The translations under genes and the position numbers were made by a program. A stretch of 64,000 nt of DNA from Mytilus edulis (Eukaryota; Mollusca; Bivalvia; Mytilida; Mytilidae): the NCBI RefSeq assembly GCF_963676685.1, contig NC_092346.1, positions 93,981,917 to 94,045,916 on the forward strand, in the 5' to 3' direction. Below are positions 1 through 10,859 of the stretch, piece by piece (positions within the stretch are counted from its first letter, which is position 1; each line of letters starts with the position of its first letter). The notes below the pieces were generated by a model. That model did no database searches. It worked only from the letters and a program-made list of their open reading frames with translations, and had not been told where the DNA came from.

Positions 1-494
1 ATAAAAGGCCCAGACATGACAACCTCATACAATTCAAACAACAAAACTGACGGCCGTATTTCATATACAAAAAAATAAACGGAAATATGTAACACAAAAA
101 CAAACGATAACTACTTAATTTCAGGCTCTTGTCTAGGGACAGGCACATACTTACATAATGTGGTAGAGTTAAACATGTAAGCAGGGTGTACATCGTTTCG
201 GAGCATGCTATTACCTTGTTTAATTCGTTCCATCACTCGCTTATAATTCGCTTATAATACGTGTATCTTACGTTGCACCTTTTAAAACATGATTTTCAAT
301 TGTTTTGTTGTCTCTGGTGGAAGATTTGGGCTCTTAGAGGTGATATAACTCTATAAGTGCATTTGTATCCGTTCCAGCGGTCGGATAATACCCTGTTAAA
401 TATTCGTTACTATTTCGCTTTTAAAAAGTTTGTTGTACGTTGCACCTTTTAGAAAAGGATTTCCAATTGTGTTCATATCTCTGGTGGTAATAAT
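1..494 (+). repeat. Left inverted arm (at least 494 bp)
   Basis: This is the reverse complement of 3318-3811. Pairing stops abruptly at 494/495, where the left side continues as AGGTAACG and the right side does not match. The near-identity of the arms suggests recent formation or ongoing homogenisation. Confidence 0.9.
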
Positions 495-3317
495 AGGTAA
501 CGAATAGGTAACAGGGTATTAACCGAGCGCTGGAACGGGTACATGCGCGCTAATAGGGTAATTTCATCTCTAAGGACACATTCTTACCACCAGATACCTG
601 AACACAATTAAAAAACGATTTATTTCAAGGTGCACCGTATACCCCGCGCATTAAAAGCGAATAAGTAACGAATAGGTAACAGGTTATTTACCGAGCGCTG
701 GAACGGGTACATGCGCTCTAATGGGGTCATTTCATCTCTAAGAACACATTGTTACTACCAGACATGAACACAATTAAAACACGATTTATTTCAAGTTGCA
801 GCGTATACCCCGCGCATTAAAAGCGAATAGGTAACGAATAGGTAACAGGTTATTTACCGAGCGCTGGAACGGGTAAATGCGCTTTAATGGGGTCATTTCA
901 TCTCTAAGAACACATTGTTACCGTCTGAGACCTGGACATAATTGAAAATCCTTTTCTAACATGTGAAACGTATAAAAAAATGTATTATAAGCGAATAAGT
1001 AACGAATAGGTAACGAATAGGTAACAGGGTATTAACCGAGCGCTGGAACGGGTACATGCGCGCTAATAGGGTAATTTCATCTCTAAGGACACATTCTTAC
1101 CACCAGAGACCTGAACAAAATTAAAAAACGATTTATTTCAAGGTGCACCGTATACCCCGCGCATTAAAAGCGAATAAGTAACGAATAGGTAACAGGTTAT
1201 TTACCGAGCGCTTGAACGGGTACATGCGCTCTAATGGGGTCATTTCATCTCTAAGAACACATTGTTACTACCAGACATGAACACAATTAAAACACGATAT
1301 ATTTCAAGGTGCAGCGTAAACCCCGCGCATTAAAAGCGAATAGGTTACGAATAGGTAACAGGTTATTTACCGAGCGCTGGAACGGGTACATGCGCTCTAA
1401 TGGGGTCATTTCATCTCTAAGAACACATTGTTACCACCTGAGACATGGACATAATTGAAAATCCTTTTCTAACAGGTGAAACGTATAAAAAAATGTATTA
1501 TAAGCGAATAGGTAACGAATAGGTAACGAATAGGTAACAGGGTATTAACCGAGCGCTGGAACGGGTACATGCGCGCTAATAGGGTCATTTCATCTCTAAG
1601 AACACATTCTTACCACCAGAGACCTGAACACAATTAAAAAACGATTTATTTCAAGGTGCACCGTATACCCCGCGCATTAAAAGCGAATAAGTAACGAATA
1701 GGTAACAGGTTATTTACCGAGCGCTGGAACGGGTACATGCGCTCTAATGGGGTCATTTCATCTCTAAGAACACATTGTTACCACCAGACATGAACACAAT
1801 TAAAACACGATTTATTTCAAGGTGCAGCGTATACCCCGCGCATTAAAAGCGAATAGGTAACGAATAGGTAACAGGTTATTTACCGAGCGCTGGAACGGGT
1901 ACATGCGCTCTAATGGGGTCATTTCATCTCTAAGAACACATTGTTACCACCTGAGACATGGACATAATTGAAAATCCTTTTCTAACAGGTGAAACGTATA
2001 AAAAAATGTATTATAAGCGAATAGGTAACGAATAGGTAACGAATAGGTAACAGGGTATTAACCGAGCGCTGGAACGGGTACATACGCGCTAATATGGTCA
2101 TTTCATCTCTAAGAACACATTCTTACCACCAGAGACCTGAACACAATTAAAAAACGATTTATTTCAAGGTGCATCGTATACCCCGCGCATTAAAAGCGAA
2201 TAGGTAACGAATAGGTAACAGGTTATTTACCGAGCGCTGGAACGGGTACATGCGCTCTAATGGGGTAATTTCATCTCTAAGAACACATTGTTACCACCTG
2301 AGACATGAACACAATTAAAACACGATTTATTTCAAGTTGCAGCGTATACCCCGCGCATTAAAAGCGAATAGGTAACAAGATTATTTACCGAGCACTGGAA
2401 CGGGTACATGAGCGCTAATAGGGTAATTTCATCTCTAAGAACACATTGTTACCACCTGAGACATGGACATAATTGAAAATCCTTTTCTAACAGGTGAAAC
2501 GTATAAAAAAATGTATTATAAGCGAATAGGTAACGAATAGGTAACGAATGGATAACAGGGTATTAACCGAGCGCTGGAACGGGTACATGCGCGCTAATAG
2601 GGTCATTTCATCTCTAAGAACACATTCTTACCACCAGCGACCTGAACACAATTAAAAAAACGATTTATTTCAAGGTGCACCGTATACCCCGCGCATTAAA
2701 AGCGAATAGGTGATGAATAGGTAACAGGTTATTTACCGAGCGCTGGAACGGGTACATGCGCTCTAATGGGGTCATTTCATCTCTAAGAACACATTGTTAC
2801 CGTCTGAGACCTGGACATAATTGAAAATCCTTTTTTAACAGGTGCAACGTATAAAAAAATGTATTATAAGCGAATAGGTAACGAATAGGTAACGAATAGG
2901 TAACAGGGTATTAACCGAGCGCTGGAACGGGTACATGCGCGCTAATAGGGTAATTTCATCTCTAAGAACACATTCTTACCACGAGAGACCTGAACACAAT
3001 TAAAAAACGATTTATTTCAAGGTGCACCGTATACCCCGCGCATTAAAAGCGAATAAGTAACGAATAGGTAACAGATTATTTACCGAGCGCTGGAACGGGT
3101 ACATGCGCTCTAATGGGGTCATTTCATCTCTAAGAACACATTGTTACCATCAGAGATATGAATTTAATTGAAAATCCTTTTCTAAAAGGTGCAACGTACA
3201 ACAAACGTACTATAAGTGAATAGGTAACGAATAGGTAACGAATAGGTAACAGGGTATTAACCGATCGCTGGAACGAGTACATATGCGCTTATAGGGGTAT
3301 TTCATCTATAAGAACAC
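495..3317 (+). repeat. Satellite array, ~170 bp monomer with ~513 bp higher-order period
   Basis: The anchor GAGCGCTGGAACGGG and its variants recur near 524, 693, 859, 1038, 1205, 1372, 1551, 1719, 1884, 2063, 2232, 2389, 2559, 2738, 2917 and 3084, with diverged copies near 3263 and 3430. Spacing repeats as roughly 167, 167 and 179 bp, so three monomer types form a higher-order unit of about 513 bp. The longer monomers carry an extra 11 bp block GAATAGGTAAC, and the types differ between AGGGTATTAACC and AGGTTATTTACC. No long open frame exists. Confidence 0.9.
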
Positions 3318-3811
3318 ATTATTACCACCAGAGATATGAACACAATTGGAAATCCTTTTCTAAAAGGTGCAACGTACAACAAACTTTTTAAAAGCGAAAT
3401 AGTAACGAATATTTAACAGGGTATTATCCGACCGCTGGAACGGATACAAATGCACTTATAGAGTTATATCACCTCTAAGAGCCCAAATCTTCCACCAGAG
3501 ACAACAAAACAATTGAAAATCATGTTTTAAAAGGTGCAACGTAAGATACACGTATTATAAGCGAATTATAAGCGAGTGATGGAACGAATTAAACAAGGTA
3601 ATGGCATGCTCCGAAACGATGTACACCCTGCTTACATGTTTAACTCTACCACATTATGTAAGTATGTGCCTGTCCCTAGACAAGAGCCTGAAATTAAGTA
3701 GTTATCGTTTGTTTTTGTGTTACATATTTCCGTTTATTTTTTTGTATATGAAATACGGCCGTCAGTTTTGTTGTTTGAATTGTATGAGGTTGTCATGTCT
3801 GGGCCTTTTAT
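3318..3811 (-). repeat. Right inverted arm
   Basis: This is the reverse complement of 1-494. The inner half holds two diverged monomers (anchors at 3263 just outside and 3430 inside). The outer half (about 3611-3811) is the beginning of the mussel dispersed repeat that continues without a break to about 3950. Confidence 0.9.
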
Positions 3812-3950
3812 AGGTGACTACACGGTTTGGGCTATGCTCATTGTTGAAGGCCGTACAGTGAACTATAGTTGATAATTTCTGTGTCATTTTGGTCTTATGT
3901 GGAGTGTTGTCTCATTGGCAATCATACCACATCTTCGTTTTTACGCAAGC
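3611..3950 (+). repeat. Dispersed mussel repeat, copy A
   Basis: The stretch matches the copy at 17390-17790 in order: TGTTTAAC..CCACATTATGTA, GTGCCTGTCCC, CGGCCGTCAGTTTT, GTCATGTCTGGGCC, then CTCATTGTTGAAGGCCGTAC and GTCTCATTGGCAATCATACC. Its first 200 bp form part of the inverted arm of the neighbouring fold-back element, which suggests that this dispersed family is the terminal part of such elements. Confidence 0.75.
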
Positions 3951-4185
3951 GCTAACACGGTGATTTCATCCCGTCGAACCAAGATCCATCTTCAAACATA
4001 CGGACATAAAGCAGTTAAAAGGTAGAACGTATAAAAAACAAGTAAGGAACAAATGCGTATCGAACATGAAGTAAAAGGATCGGTTGAGCACAAACACATA
4101 TAAATAGGTCATAAAAAGATCATTTTACCTCAACCAATTCAGAACTATTACCATATGTAAGACTATTAACAACTAGATTTGTAAT
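3951..4185 (+). repeat. Degenerate satellite monomer outside the arms
   Basis: GGTGATTTCATC, a CATACGGACATAA segment, and TTAAAAGGTAGAACGTATAAAAAA follow in the same order as the matching blocks of the 170 bp monomer of 495-3317. This is an isolated, diverged copy. Confidence 0.45.
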
Positions 4186-4229
4186 TGCTAGCAATAACGG
4201 AAGGCACCCCTTCCCCCTATTACCAGGTG

Positions 4230-4775
4230 AGCGACAGCCATTTTGACAATTCCAAAGTCAAAGAGAGCATCTACAGATGTCTAGTAACATTTTTGCAAAG
4301 TTTCATTAAGTTTGAACATTTTGAATTTTTGATATTTTTGCTGTTTCCATGGTTACGGCGGATATTTTGAAAATTCTAACTTCAAAATCCAACTCTGCCT
4401 ATGCCAGTTACCATTCCTGTAAAGTTTCATCCAGTTTGCGGAAAATTCTTATTTTTGAAATTTTTGACCTTTTTGCATTGTTTCCATGGTAACAAGACCT
4501 ATTTTGGAAATTCCAACTCCAATGTTGCTCATCATTACTGTGAAGTTTCATGAAGTTTTGAGCATTTTTAGAATTTTGAAAATTTTGGTGTAGTTTCCAT
4601 GGCAACATAGTAGTTCCAATGATCGCCAAAATCATCCAACACCTGTATATAGTGGGCACCTACATTGTTTTAAAATATGATGATTCTGAGTTGAAGCATA
4701 TCCAAACAGTTCACCAAAAACCAAAAGCTCATTTTTTTCACAATTGTGCCGTTTCCATGGTAACGGCAGCCATAT
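4230..4775 (+). repeat. Four degenerate repeats with GTTTCCATGGTAAC core
   Basis: The core GTTTCCATGG(T/C)(T/A)AC occurs at 4342, 4480, 4593 and 4751. The copies share T-rich text such as AAAGTTTCAT and GAATTTTTGA ahead of the core. Spacing is 138, 113 and 158 bp. Small open frames here are not gene-like. Confidence 0.65.
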
Positions 4776-4819
4776 TAAACTATTCCATGCCATAATTAAA
4801 AAGGGGGAAGGATATTAAA

Positions 4820-5062
4820 AATCAAATAAGTAACGAATAGGTAACGAATAGGGAATGGGGAATAGGTAACGAATAGGTAACGAATAGGGAATAGGGAATA
4901 GGTAACGAATAGGCAACGAATAGGGAATAGGGAATAGGTAACGAATAGGGAATAGGGAATAGGTAACGAATAGGTAACGAATAGGGAATAGGGAATAGGT
5001 AACGAATAGGCAACGAATAGGGAATAGGGAATAGGTAACGAATAGGGAATAGGGAATAGGTA
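4820..5062 (+). repeat. Minisatellite of GAATAGGTAAC / GAATAGGGAATAGG units
   Basis: There are about 240 bp of 11 bp GAATAGGTAAC units mixed with GAATAGG and GAATAGGCAAC units. The 11-mer is the same one found in the monomers at 495-3317. The array generates long reverse-strand frames reading like YSLPIPYSLFVT, which are repeat artefacts. Confidence 0.9.
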
Positions 5063-5184
5063 ACCAACTTGACGCCCATGACACATTCCCCATTTCCTTT
5101 CTCAATTGTAATTGATTAAATGGTCGTGTGATTGGTTTATAAATATGTTGCAACTCATAAATTAAATATAAAAAGGAGATGTGA

Positions 5185-5535
5185 TATGAAGTAAATTGGA
5201 TGTAATTAAGCAATTTTAAACAACAGTTCGGCCTTCGACAATTAGAAAAACCATAGATTACATCTATGGAAAAACCAATACCCAAATGAATGGTCGGCTA
5301 TAAAAGGTGCCGACATGAAAAATATGAAACAATTTAAAATGAAAATAGTAAAGACATTTTTTTTTTACAAAAAAACAAATATTAAAAATAAATATTACAA
5401 CCAAGAACTAACAACAACCAATACATTACAGGCTCCTGACTTTGGACATGCACACAAAGAATGTGGCGGGATTAATTATAGATATAATAAATGGGGTACG
5501 AGTGCCAATGAGACAACTCTAAACCAAAATTACTA
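5185..5535 (-). repeat. Dispersed mussel repeat, copy B
   Basis: The copy is diverged and reversed. Recognisable blocks in order are CGGCCTTCGACAAT, GGCTATAAAAGG, ACAGGCTCCTGAC and GAATGTGGCGGG, then GTGCCAATGAGACAACTCT. It lies close to a GAATAGGTAAC array, as does the left arm at 1-494. Confidence 0.65.
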
Positions 5536-5617
5536 ATAAAAAAATCATAAAACTAACGCTATTTAAAGCCTTCTTTTTTAAAGAGAAAAGTAAATCTGCT
5601 TGATTGTATACTTACTG

Positions 5618-6670
5618 GCGGTCCTACTAAAAAGCGCCCGGGAGTGCCCGGGAAAAGAAAAAGCGCCCGGGGAAAAGAAAAAGCGCCCGGAGAAGGAAAA
5701 TTAGCGCCCGGAGAAGAAAATTAGCGCCCGGAGAAGAAAATTAGCGCCCGGGAGAAGAAAATAATAATATTTTATAACAATTTTTTTTTTCCTTAAAAAA
5801 TAACTAATCTTTGCTTGTTTTGTCCTTAATATAAATGGGGATATGTACGATGCTACATCTAAAGTGTTGTTGCACTTTTACATTTTAGATTTCAAAATTG
5901 TATATAAGTAAGTAAATAATTATAAATAAGAGTATATACAATATATAGAAGAATCATGAAAGACATTGTCCTCGATCAAAATGTATATTTTGTTATTTAA
6001 AAATAATCGGTGCCTGAGGTCTAATATTTTCGCAACTGCATGGTGAACACTTTTTTATACAGATGCTGAGATAGATTTATTATATCATTTTATAAAACTA
6101 AAACTGCTTCAACATGTTCAATGGCTATGCTTATCAGGGTTTTAATGCATAGACTTAAATTTAAACCAAACACCTGTTTTTACCCCCTTGTTTTAACTAC
6201 GGTACATGTATAGTACTGCTTTTTTTCATGTGCTGATTTATTATGTGTACCTCTTTTAATTTTTGATTAAATTAATATTTATCTGTGAAATTTGGGTTGT
6301 CTTATACATTTTTCATTTTGATATCGTTTTTGAAAAACATGTCTTTTGATGTCTTACATTTTATAAATCTTCCGCATAAACTGTGATCCATTGTTATCAA
6401 TCTTTCGAAAAGTATTCATATATTATTGTTAAAATTGAAATATTCATACTTGTTTTTGTGCTTTATTGCAAATGTCTATAATTAATTGCCTAAAATAAAA
6501 AAAAAAAAACAATTTGCATATCTTAACAAATTTGTCTCCTGCCAATAAAATATCTATATATTTTCCCCGGGCGCTTTTTCTGTTCCCCGGGCGCTATATT
6601 TTCTTCTCCGGGCGCTTTTTCTTTTCCCCGGGCGCCTTTTCTTCACCCGGGCGCATTTTAGTAGGACCCC
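5618..6670. mobile_element. Non-coding element with tandem-arrayed inverted ends
   Basis: The ends are inverted: GCGGTCCTAC at 5618 and GTAGGACCCC ending at 6670. The host sequence TTACTG(G) is repeated on both sides (5612-5618 and 6671-6677), a probable target duplication of 6-7 bp. The left arm holds about six copies of AGCGCCCGG(G)GAAGAAAA (5634-5765). The right arm holds about five inverted copies (6560-6660). The interior is about 790 bp of AT-rich DNA without a usable reading frame. A short frame at 6514-6696 is only the arm repeat read in frame. It is a fold-back or MITE-like DNA element of unknown family. Confidence 0.8.
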
Positions 6671-7059
6671 TTACTGGAGGTGTAATGAGACATTAAAGCT
6701 GTTCATAATCCCCTTGGCAACATGTATGTACATTTCAGACATATTTTTTTATCTTTAATAGTGTAAATATGTTCTTGTACTGTTATGAATCACTATGTAT
6801 GACCAAACTCAATAATTACCCGTTTTAAATACCTTTACTTGATATATTCATCAACACTTACCGTCAATTTGGAGATAATTTAACGTTGACATGTTGACGA
6901 AGTAAAAAAAATAAAAAATATACTGCCGAAAAGAACACACTTTATATAACCCGAATATAAATTGCAATCACTGATATGTCCTAGAAGTAGACAAACTCAT
7001 AAACAAATGTAAGTTGTTTGTGTGCTTTGTATTGATCTGATGACGACGGTAAGCTTTTG

Positions 7060-7510
7060 TGAATTAATTGTTATAAAAAATAAAATGTGACATGATTGCC
7101 AATGAGACAACTATCCACTAAAGTTCGAATGAAGTGGATTTAATAGTGTTTTTTTTTTGTTTTTTTTAGAGTTCACGGGAACTGATACACCACTGTCCCA
7201 TGCAGGTTAGGAATACGGCGCTTGGAATCAGTAACCATGTTTAACCCGCTACATTCTGTATAGTGTCAGGAGCCTGTAATTCATTAGCCGTCTTTAGCTG
7301 TACATCATACTTGTTTTTGTTGTTTTTATACATATCAGGTCTTAAGTTTTCCTGTTTGAATTGCTTTATACATTTGTCATGTCGGGCCTTTAAAAAATTA
7401 CTATGAGGTACGGGCTTTCTTCATTGTTGAAGGCTGTGAGGTATCCGATAGTTCACTACTCTGGTGGTACCTAAGTTGTCTCATATGCAATGATAGCACA
7501 TTTTCTTATT
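7060..7510 (+). repeat. Dispersed mussel repeat, copies C and D
   Basis: At 7090-7130 the phrase GATTGCCAATGAGACAACTATCC appears in one orientation. From about 7185 to 7505 a second copy runs the other way, with CACCACTGTCCCATGCAGG, CATGTTTAACCCGCTACATT, GGAGCCTGTAATTCA, TGTCATGTCGGGCC and CTTCATTGTTGAAGGCTGTG. Confidence 0.7.
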
Positions 7511-7806
7511 TCATATAACATGCAATGATAATAATGAATGCGTTCAGTGTCTGTGAGAATGGTAAATGATATAAAAGAGCCACGGTGAAAAAGCACATTA
7601 AAAAAAATATTTGTAAAACTGTTAAAATGCATACCGATGAACTCAGTAATTAACAAAGAATATACTGCTTTGTTATTATTTATTTTTTAAAAGATTTATT
7701 AATATCACTAAAGAAACAACAATGAATGAGGTATTATGTTTGTTCATGTCAGAACATTTTACATCACATGAATTGTAATACTACTCAAATTTTTCCTACT
7801 CCGTCA

Positions 7807-8901
7807 TCAGAATTTTGTAACGTTTGCTTTGTCTTGTTGATAAGCTGCTGAATGTTCGAACTCCACATGCGCGTGCTTCATATCAAATAAGCTAAATAGT
7901 TCTTTCCTGAACTTTGGACTTGTCAAACAATACATAAAGAAATGAATGGTATTGTTTGTGTATTGTAAGAAATTCGAAATCGCCCAAACAAGGTCTAAAG
8001 CTGCACGTCTTTCAGCGGATGCACCTGGAACCCAAAATTTGTATCCAATCAAATAAATAGCTATTGGCAAAGTACATGTAAAATACACAATATTTACAGT
8101 TAAAAGCATTATTGTCACGTGGGAAATTTTCCTCAAACGCCGTTTATTTTTACTGTGACGTCCATTTGTTTTGGGAATATGCCCATTGCGGTATGCAGTA
8201 GAAGTAGAAGGGATTGGCAGGTCTATTTTTAGATTCCGGCCTCCAGGATCTTTATGGCTTTCAATACGTTTGTTTGACATCACAATTTGGCGAATAATAA
8301 AAATATTACATACCATCATAACTGCAAATGGGCCAATACAAAAAGCGCACAAATCAATCCATGGCCAAACTGAGAGAATAAAACTTGATATCCCATAGCA
8401 TCCCTGGTTTCCGTCTAAAGCAACTGTTCCAAATAAATGGCCATTTAAAGTACATAACAGAAAGCAAATTGATATAACTGCTATTTTAGCATGCTTCATG
8501 GTACAATAGTCTCTGCTTTTGAACGGCAAACAAACCGATATACATCGATCAATTGTCACGGCTACCAATATCCACGTGCTGAAATCTAAAGTAAAATATA
8601 CAAGAAATACATGCAATTTACATCCGAAATTCGAAAACGATCTCAAATCAATGTCAAAAGCGTGTCGGAGCCATTGTCGTAAAAGTCCAGTGTATAATAC
8701 AGAAAGGTCTCCGAACGCAAGTATAGTTAAATAAAACATAGTTGTAGAGTTCCGCATGGACTTTCGTAGTAGAACAATGATAGACAGAATATTTGCAAAT
8801 GTTCCAACAATAATCAGACATGGTGACAAATATTTCCAGATATTGACAGATGCAAGATAATTTGTATAATCTTTCATAGACAATGTAGAATTTTCAGCCA
8901 T
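7807..8901 (-). CDS. Rhodopsin-class (family A) G protein-coupled receptor, probably peptide-type
   Basis: A single uninterrupted exon of 364 codons encodes a seven-helix receptor of the plasma membrane. The ATG at 8899-8901 is chosen because it is the first ATG in the frame (context AAAATGGCT); the 17 codons upstream lack any ATG. Visible hallmarks are a glycosylatable N4, N37 of helix 1, LAFGD with D65 in helix 2, C94 and C168 for the usual extracellular disulphide, and D118-R119-C120 in place of DRY. Loop 3 is long and basic (RHSKNKRRLRK, about 248-258), and the tail is short. Helix 6 has CTLP (276-279) instead of CWxP, and helix 7 has HFFMY (320-324) instead of NPxxY, followed by CLTSPKFRKEL. 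The helix 7 pattern is common in invertebrate neuropeptide receptors, but the ligand cannot be told. It is flanked by repeats, with no partner genes. Confidence 0.9.
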   Translation of the reverse strand: MAENSTLSMKDYTNYLASVNIWKYLSPCLIIVGTFANILSIIVLLRKSMRNSTTMFYLTILAFGDLSVLYTGLLRQWLRHAFDIDLRSFSNFGCKLHVFLVYFTLDFSTWILVAVTIDRCISVCLPFKSRDYCTMKHAKIAVISICFLLCTLNGHLFGTVALDGNQGCYGISSFILSVWPWIDLCAFCIGPFAVMMVCNIFIIRQIVMSNKRIESHKDPGGRNLKIDLPIPSTSTAYRNGHIPKTNGRHSKNKRRLRKISHVTIMLLTVNIVYFTCTLPIAIYLIGYKFWVPGASAERRAALDLVWAISNFLQYTNNTIHFFMYCLTSPKFRKELFSLFDMKHAHVEFEHSAAYQQDKANVTKF

Positions 8902-10285
8902 TTTCTTTTTACCACATATAATATTTTCAAAGAGATATGGTAAGATTGCCAACGATTGTTTTGTTCAAGGTTTCATTGTCTATTGTAAACTGTAACAATT
9001 GTAAATGTCTCGTTTCACAGAAAGTTCTATGCCTGTATGATGAGTTCTCTACTGGTGTTACATCTAGGCATACTCATTGGAAGTATATGAATGGTTTATC
9101 GCTGAGTCTTCCGAATATATTAACTATTCCGAAAGGAGCACAATTATTTTTGTTTTGTTTTACTGTTTATAAAAATTGTATCTTTATTGAAAACAGTAGA
9201 TCCGTCAATGCCATTAGAAGCTATTCTGACATTATTCGATCACACTGTTGTATCCGATTTCCAGTTTACAATTCAGGTCACCACGAGACCACTTGTTATG
9301 GTTGTAACACTATTAAGTTGTTAACTGCAGACGGACTCTCGAATTTCCCAATCTAGAAAATAATTAGAAATATTCATTACATATTTACACAGGAAACAAT
9401 CTACTTCAACATGATTTAATTGACATACAATAAAGGCATACTAAAACAAAAACTGATAGACAATACACAAGACAATTATCAATTAAAAGAAAGTTTACAC
9501 CAATATGAAGCGTACACGTAAAGTGTACGTTCGAATGTATATATCGAATGTTTTGATATCTCAAATCAAACTAATACACGATCCCTGCAGTGTAGATGTC
9601 CGTTAGATGCTCTCTCAAAGACGTTCACCCCATTTTCATCTATCGTACATAGACACACTCACTAACGGTCACTCACTACCATGTATCCAAACTCAACATC
9701 AGCATTTGTATCTTACATGTATATTTTGAGTAACACTTGTCCAGGCTCGTTTTGTGACCTCTGCGACGTTGAATGTGCATACAATTGTACGTCAACTCTA
9801 ACTGTATTGTATATAGTATGGTAGCACTATATTCGAGAATATTATACAATTATTTCTAGAAGTTAATCATTATATGATATTGGACAATGTCACGCCTATC
9901 AAATGAATAATTGATGAAGGAATTAAAACATAAGTTAGATATTAAGACCTTAAGGCCTTTGAAATTACTTTAACCGAAAACATCAAACCTTACTACCCAG
10001 TTAATACTTCCATGATCCATCGTAAGACTTTATGGATTTATTGAGTTATTGCTTTAAATTAACGAGGATGACCTGTTATCAAAAAGAAGAAAGAAAACTT
10101 TTGAATTATAAGCGTCAACAGGAAACAGCGAGAGTTTTCATTAATTTTAATGTGTGGGCGATGTGTTAATTAATAAAGTACTATATTTCGTCTACACTTA
10201 CACCAAAACGAAAAAGAAAATCCTTTTTTCTATTAAAAACGACAGATTTAGGTCCTTAGTTGCTCTGAAACTTTTTACTTGTTTG
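8902..10285. other. Intergenic, upstream of the GPCR
   Basis: This 1.4 kb is AT-rich. A 139-codon plus-strand frame at 8937-9356 has no recognisable domain and I do not call it. The stretch probably holds the promoter and 5' exon(s) of the GPCR, but I see no motif that fixes them. Confidence 0.4.
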
Positions 10286-10289
10286 GCTT

Positions 10290-10395
10290 ATAATTATTTT
10301 GATCTGAGCGTCACTGATGAGTCTTATGAACACGAAAAGCGCGTCTGGCATATTAAATTTTAAGTCTGGTACCTTTTGATAACTATTAAGGTTAA
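10290..10395 (+). repeat. Dispersed repeat with 'GATGAGTCTTATG...GCGCGTCTGGC'
   Basis: The phrases GAGCGTCACTGATGAGTCTT, GCGCGTCTGGCATATTAAAT and GGTACCTTTTGATAACTATT are the reverse of the unit seen in the tandem family at 18760-19530, and they recur in part at 13270-13375. Confidence 0.65.
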
Positions 10396-10659
10396 TCATT
10401 TATGTTAAATACTTTTGTCTTCGTGAATCTTAATTAATATTTTAGAAATAATTAGGGCACATTTCTTTAGTTTCAGCAAAATAATCCTTAGATTCAACAA
10501 AATAAATATAATTTCAAATTTTGATCTATTTCTTCATTAAGGAAACCCTAAAAATCGCCTACTAATCGGACATTTTGTATAATACACGATTCTTAAAAAT
10601 ATCCGGAAGACAGTTGCTTATTACCTTAGCTTTTTAACAGCTTATCCAACAAAGATCAA

Positions 10660-10810
10660 AGGACAACTTCAGGTCACCGTACGGCCTTCAACAACTAACA
10701 AATATAATAAACCTGTACGGTATAGTAAGCCAGAAAAAGACTCCGGGATGACAGAATTTCAAACAATTTAAAAAGAAGAAAAACAGCAGCATGATTAAAG
10801 TGAGTATCAT
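10660..10810 (+). repeat. Dispersed mussel repeat, fragment
   Basis: The fragment contains CAGGTCACCGTACGGCCTTC, a CTGTACGGTATAGTAAGCC block and CGGGATGACAGAATTTCAAA. These match, in reverse, the central part of the copy at 17390-17790. Confidence 0.6.
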
Positions 10811-10859
10811 TAAACGAAAGACCGTAAGGCAAGCAGCAATCATCAGCAATCACTTTAGA

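Larger units (their letters stand above)
1..3811. mobile_element. Fold-back element: long inverted arms around a satellite array
   Basis: Positions 1-494 are the reverse complement of 3318-3811. Paired positions sum to 3812 wherever I checked, so there are no indels between the arms, and the stretches I compared base by base were identical. Between them is a direct tandem array. The arms include degenerate copies of the array monomer plus about 200 bp of the common mussel dispersed repeat (around 3611-3811). Because the left arm begins at base 1, the element may extend beyond the window, so its ends and any target duplication cannot be defined. No coding sequence is present; the short frame at 3601-3813 lies inside the arm and is not gene-like. 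The plan resembles fold-back or TU-type DNA elements, but the family is unknown. Confidence 0.8.

Noticed and set aside
495-3317. Telomere-like or I-SceI-like sites (GGTAACAGGGTATT)
   Set aside because: The satellite shares about ten bases with an I-SceI site by chance. The repeat is not the metazoan telomere unit and lies inside a bounded element.
4796-5285. Minus-strand frames of 85-156 codons reading YSLPIPYSLF
   Set aside because: They are translations of the GAATAGG minisatellite in three frames, with no other support.
6514-6696. 60-codon frame reading FPGRYIFFSGRFF
   Set aside because: It is the inverted end array of the 5618-6670 element.
8937-9356. 139-codon plus-strand frame next to the GPCR
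   Set aside because: No domain is visible, it lies divergent to the GPCR start where 5' sequence is expected, and composition is not protein-like enough.
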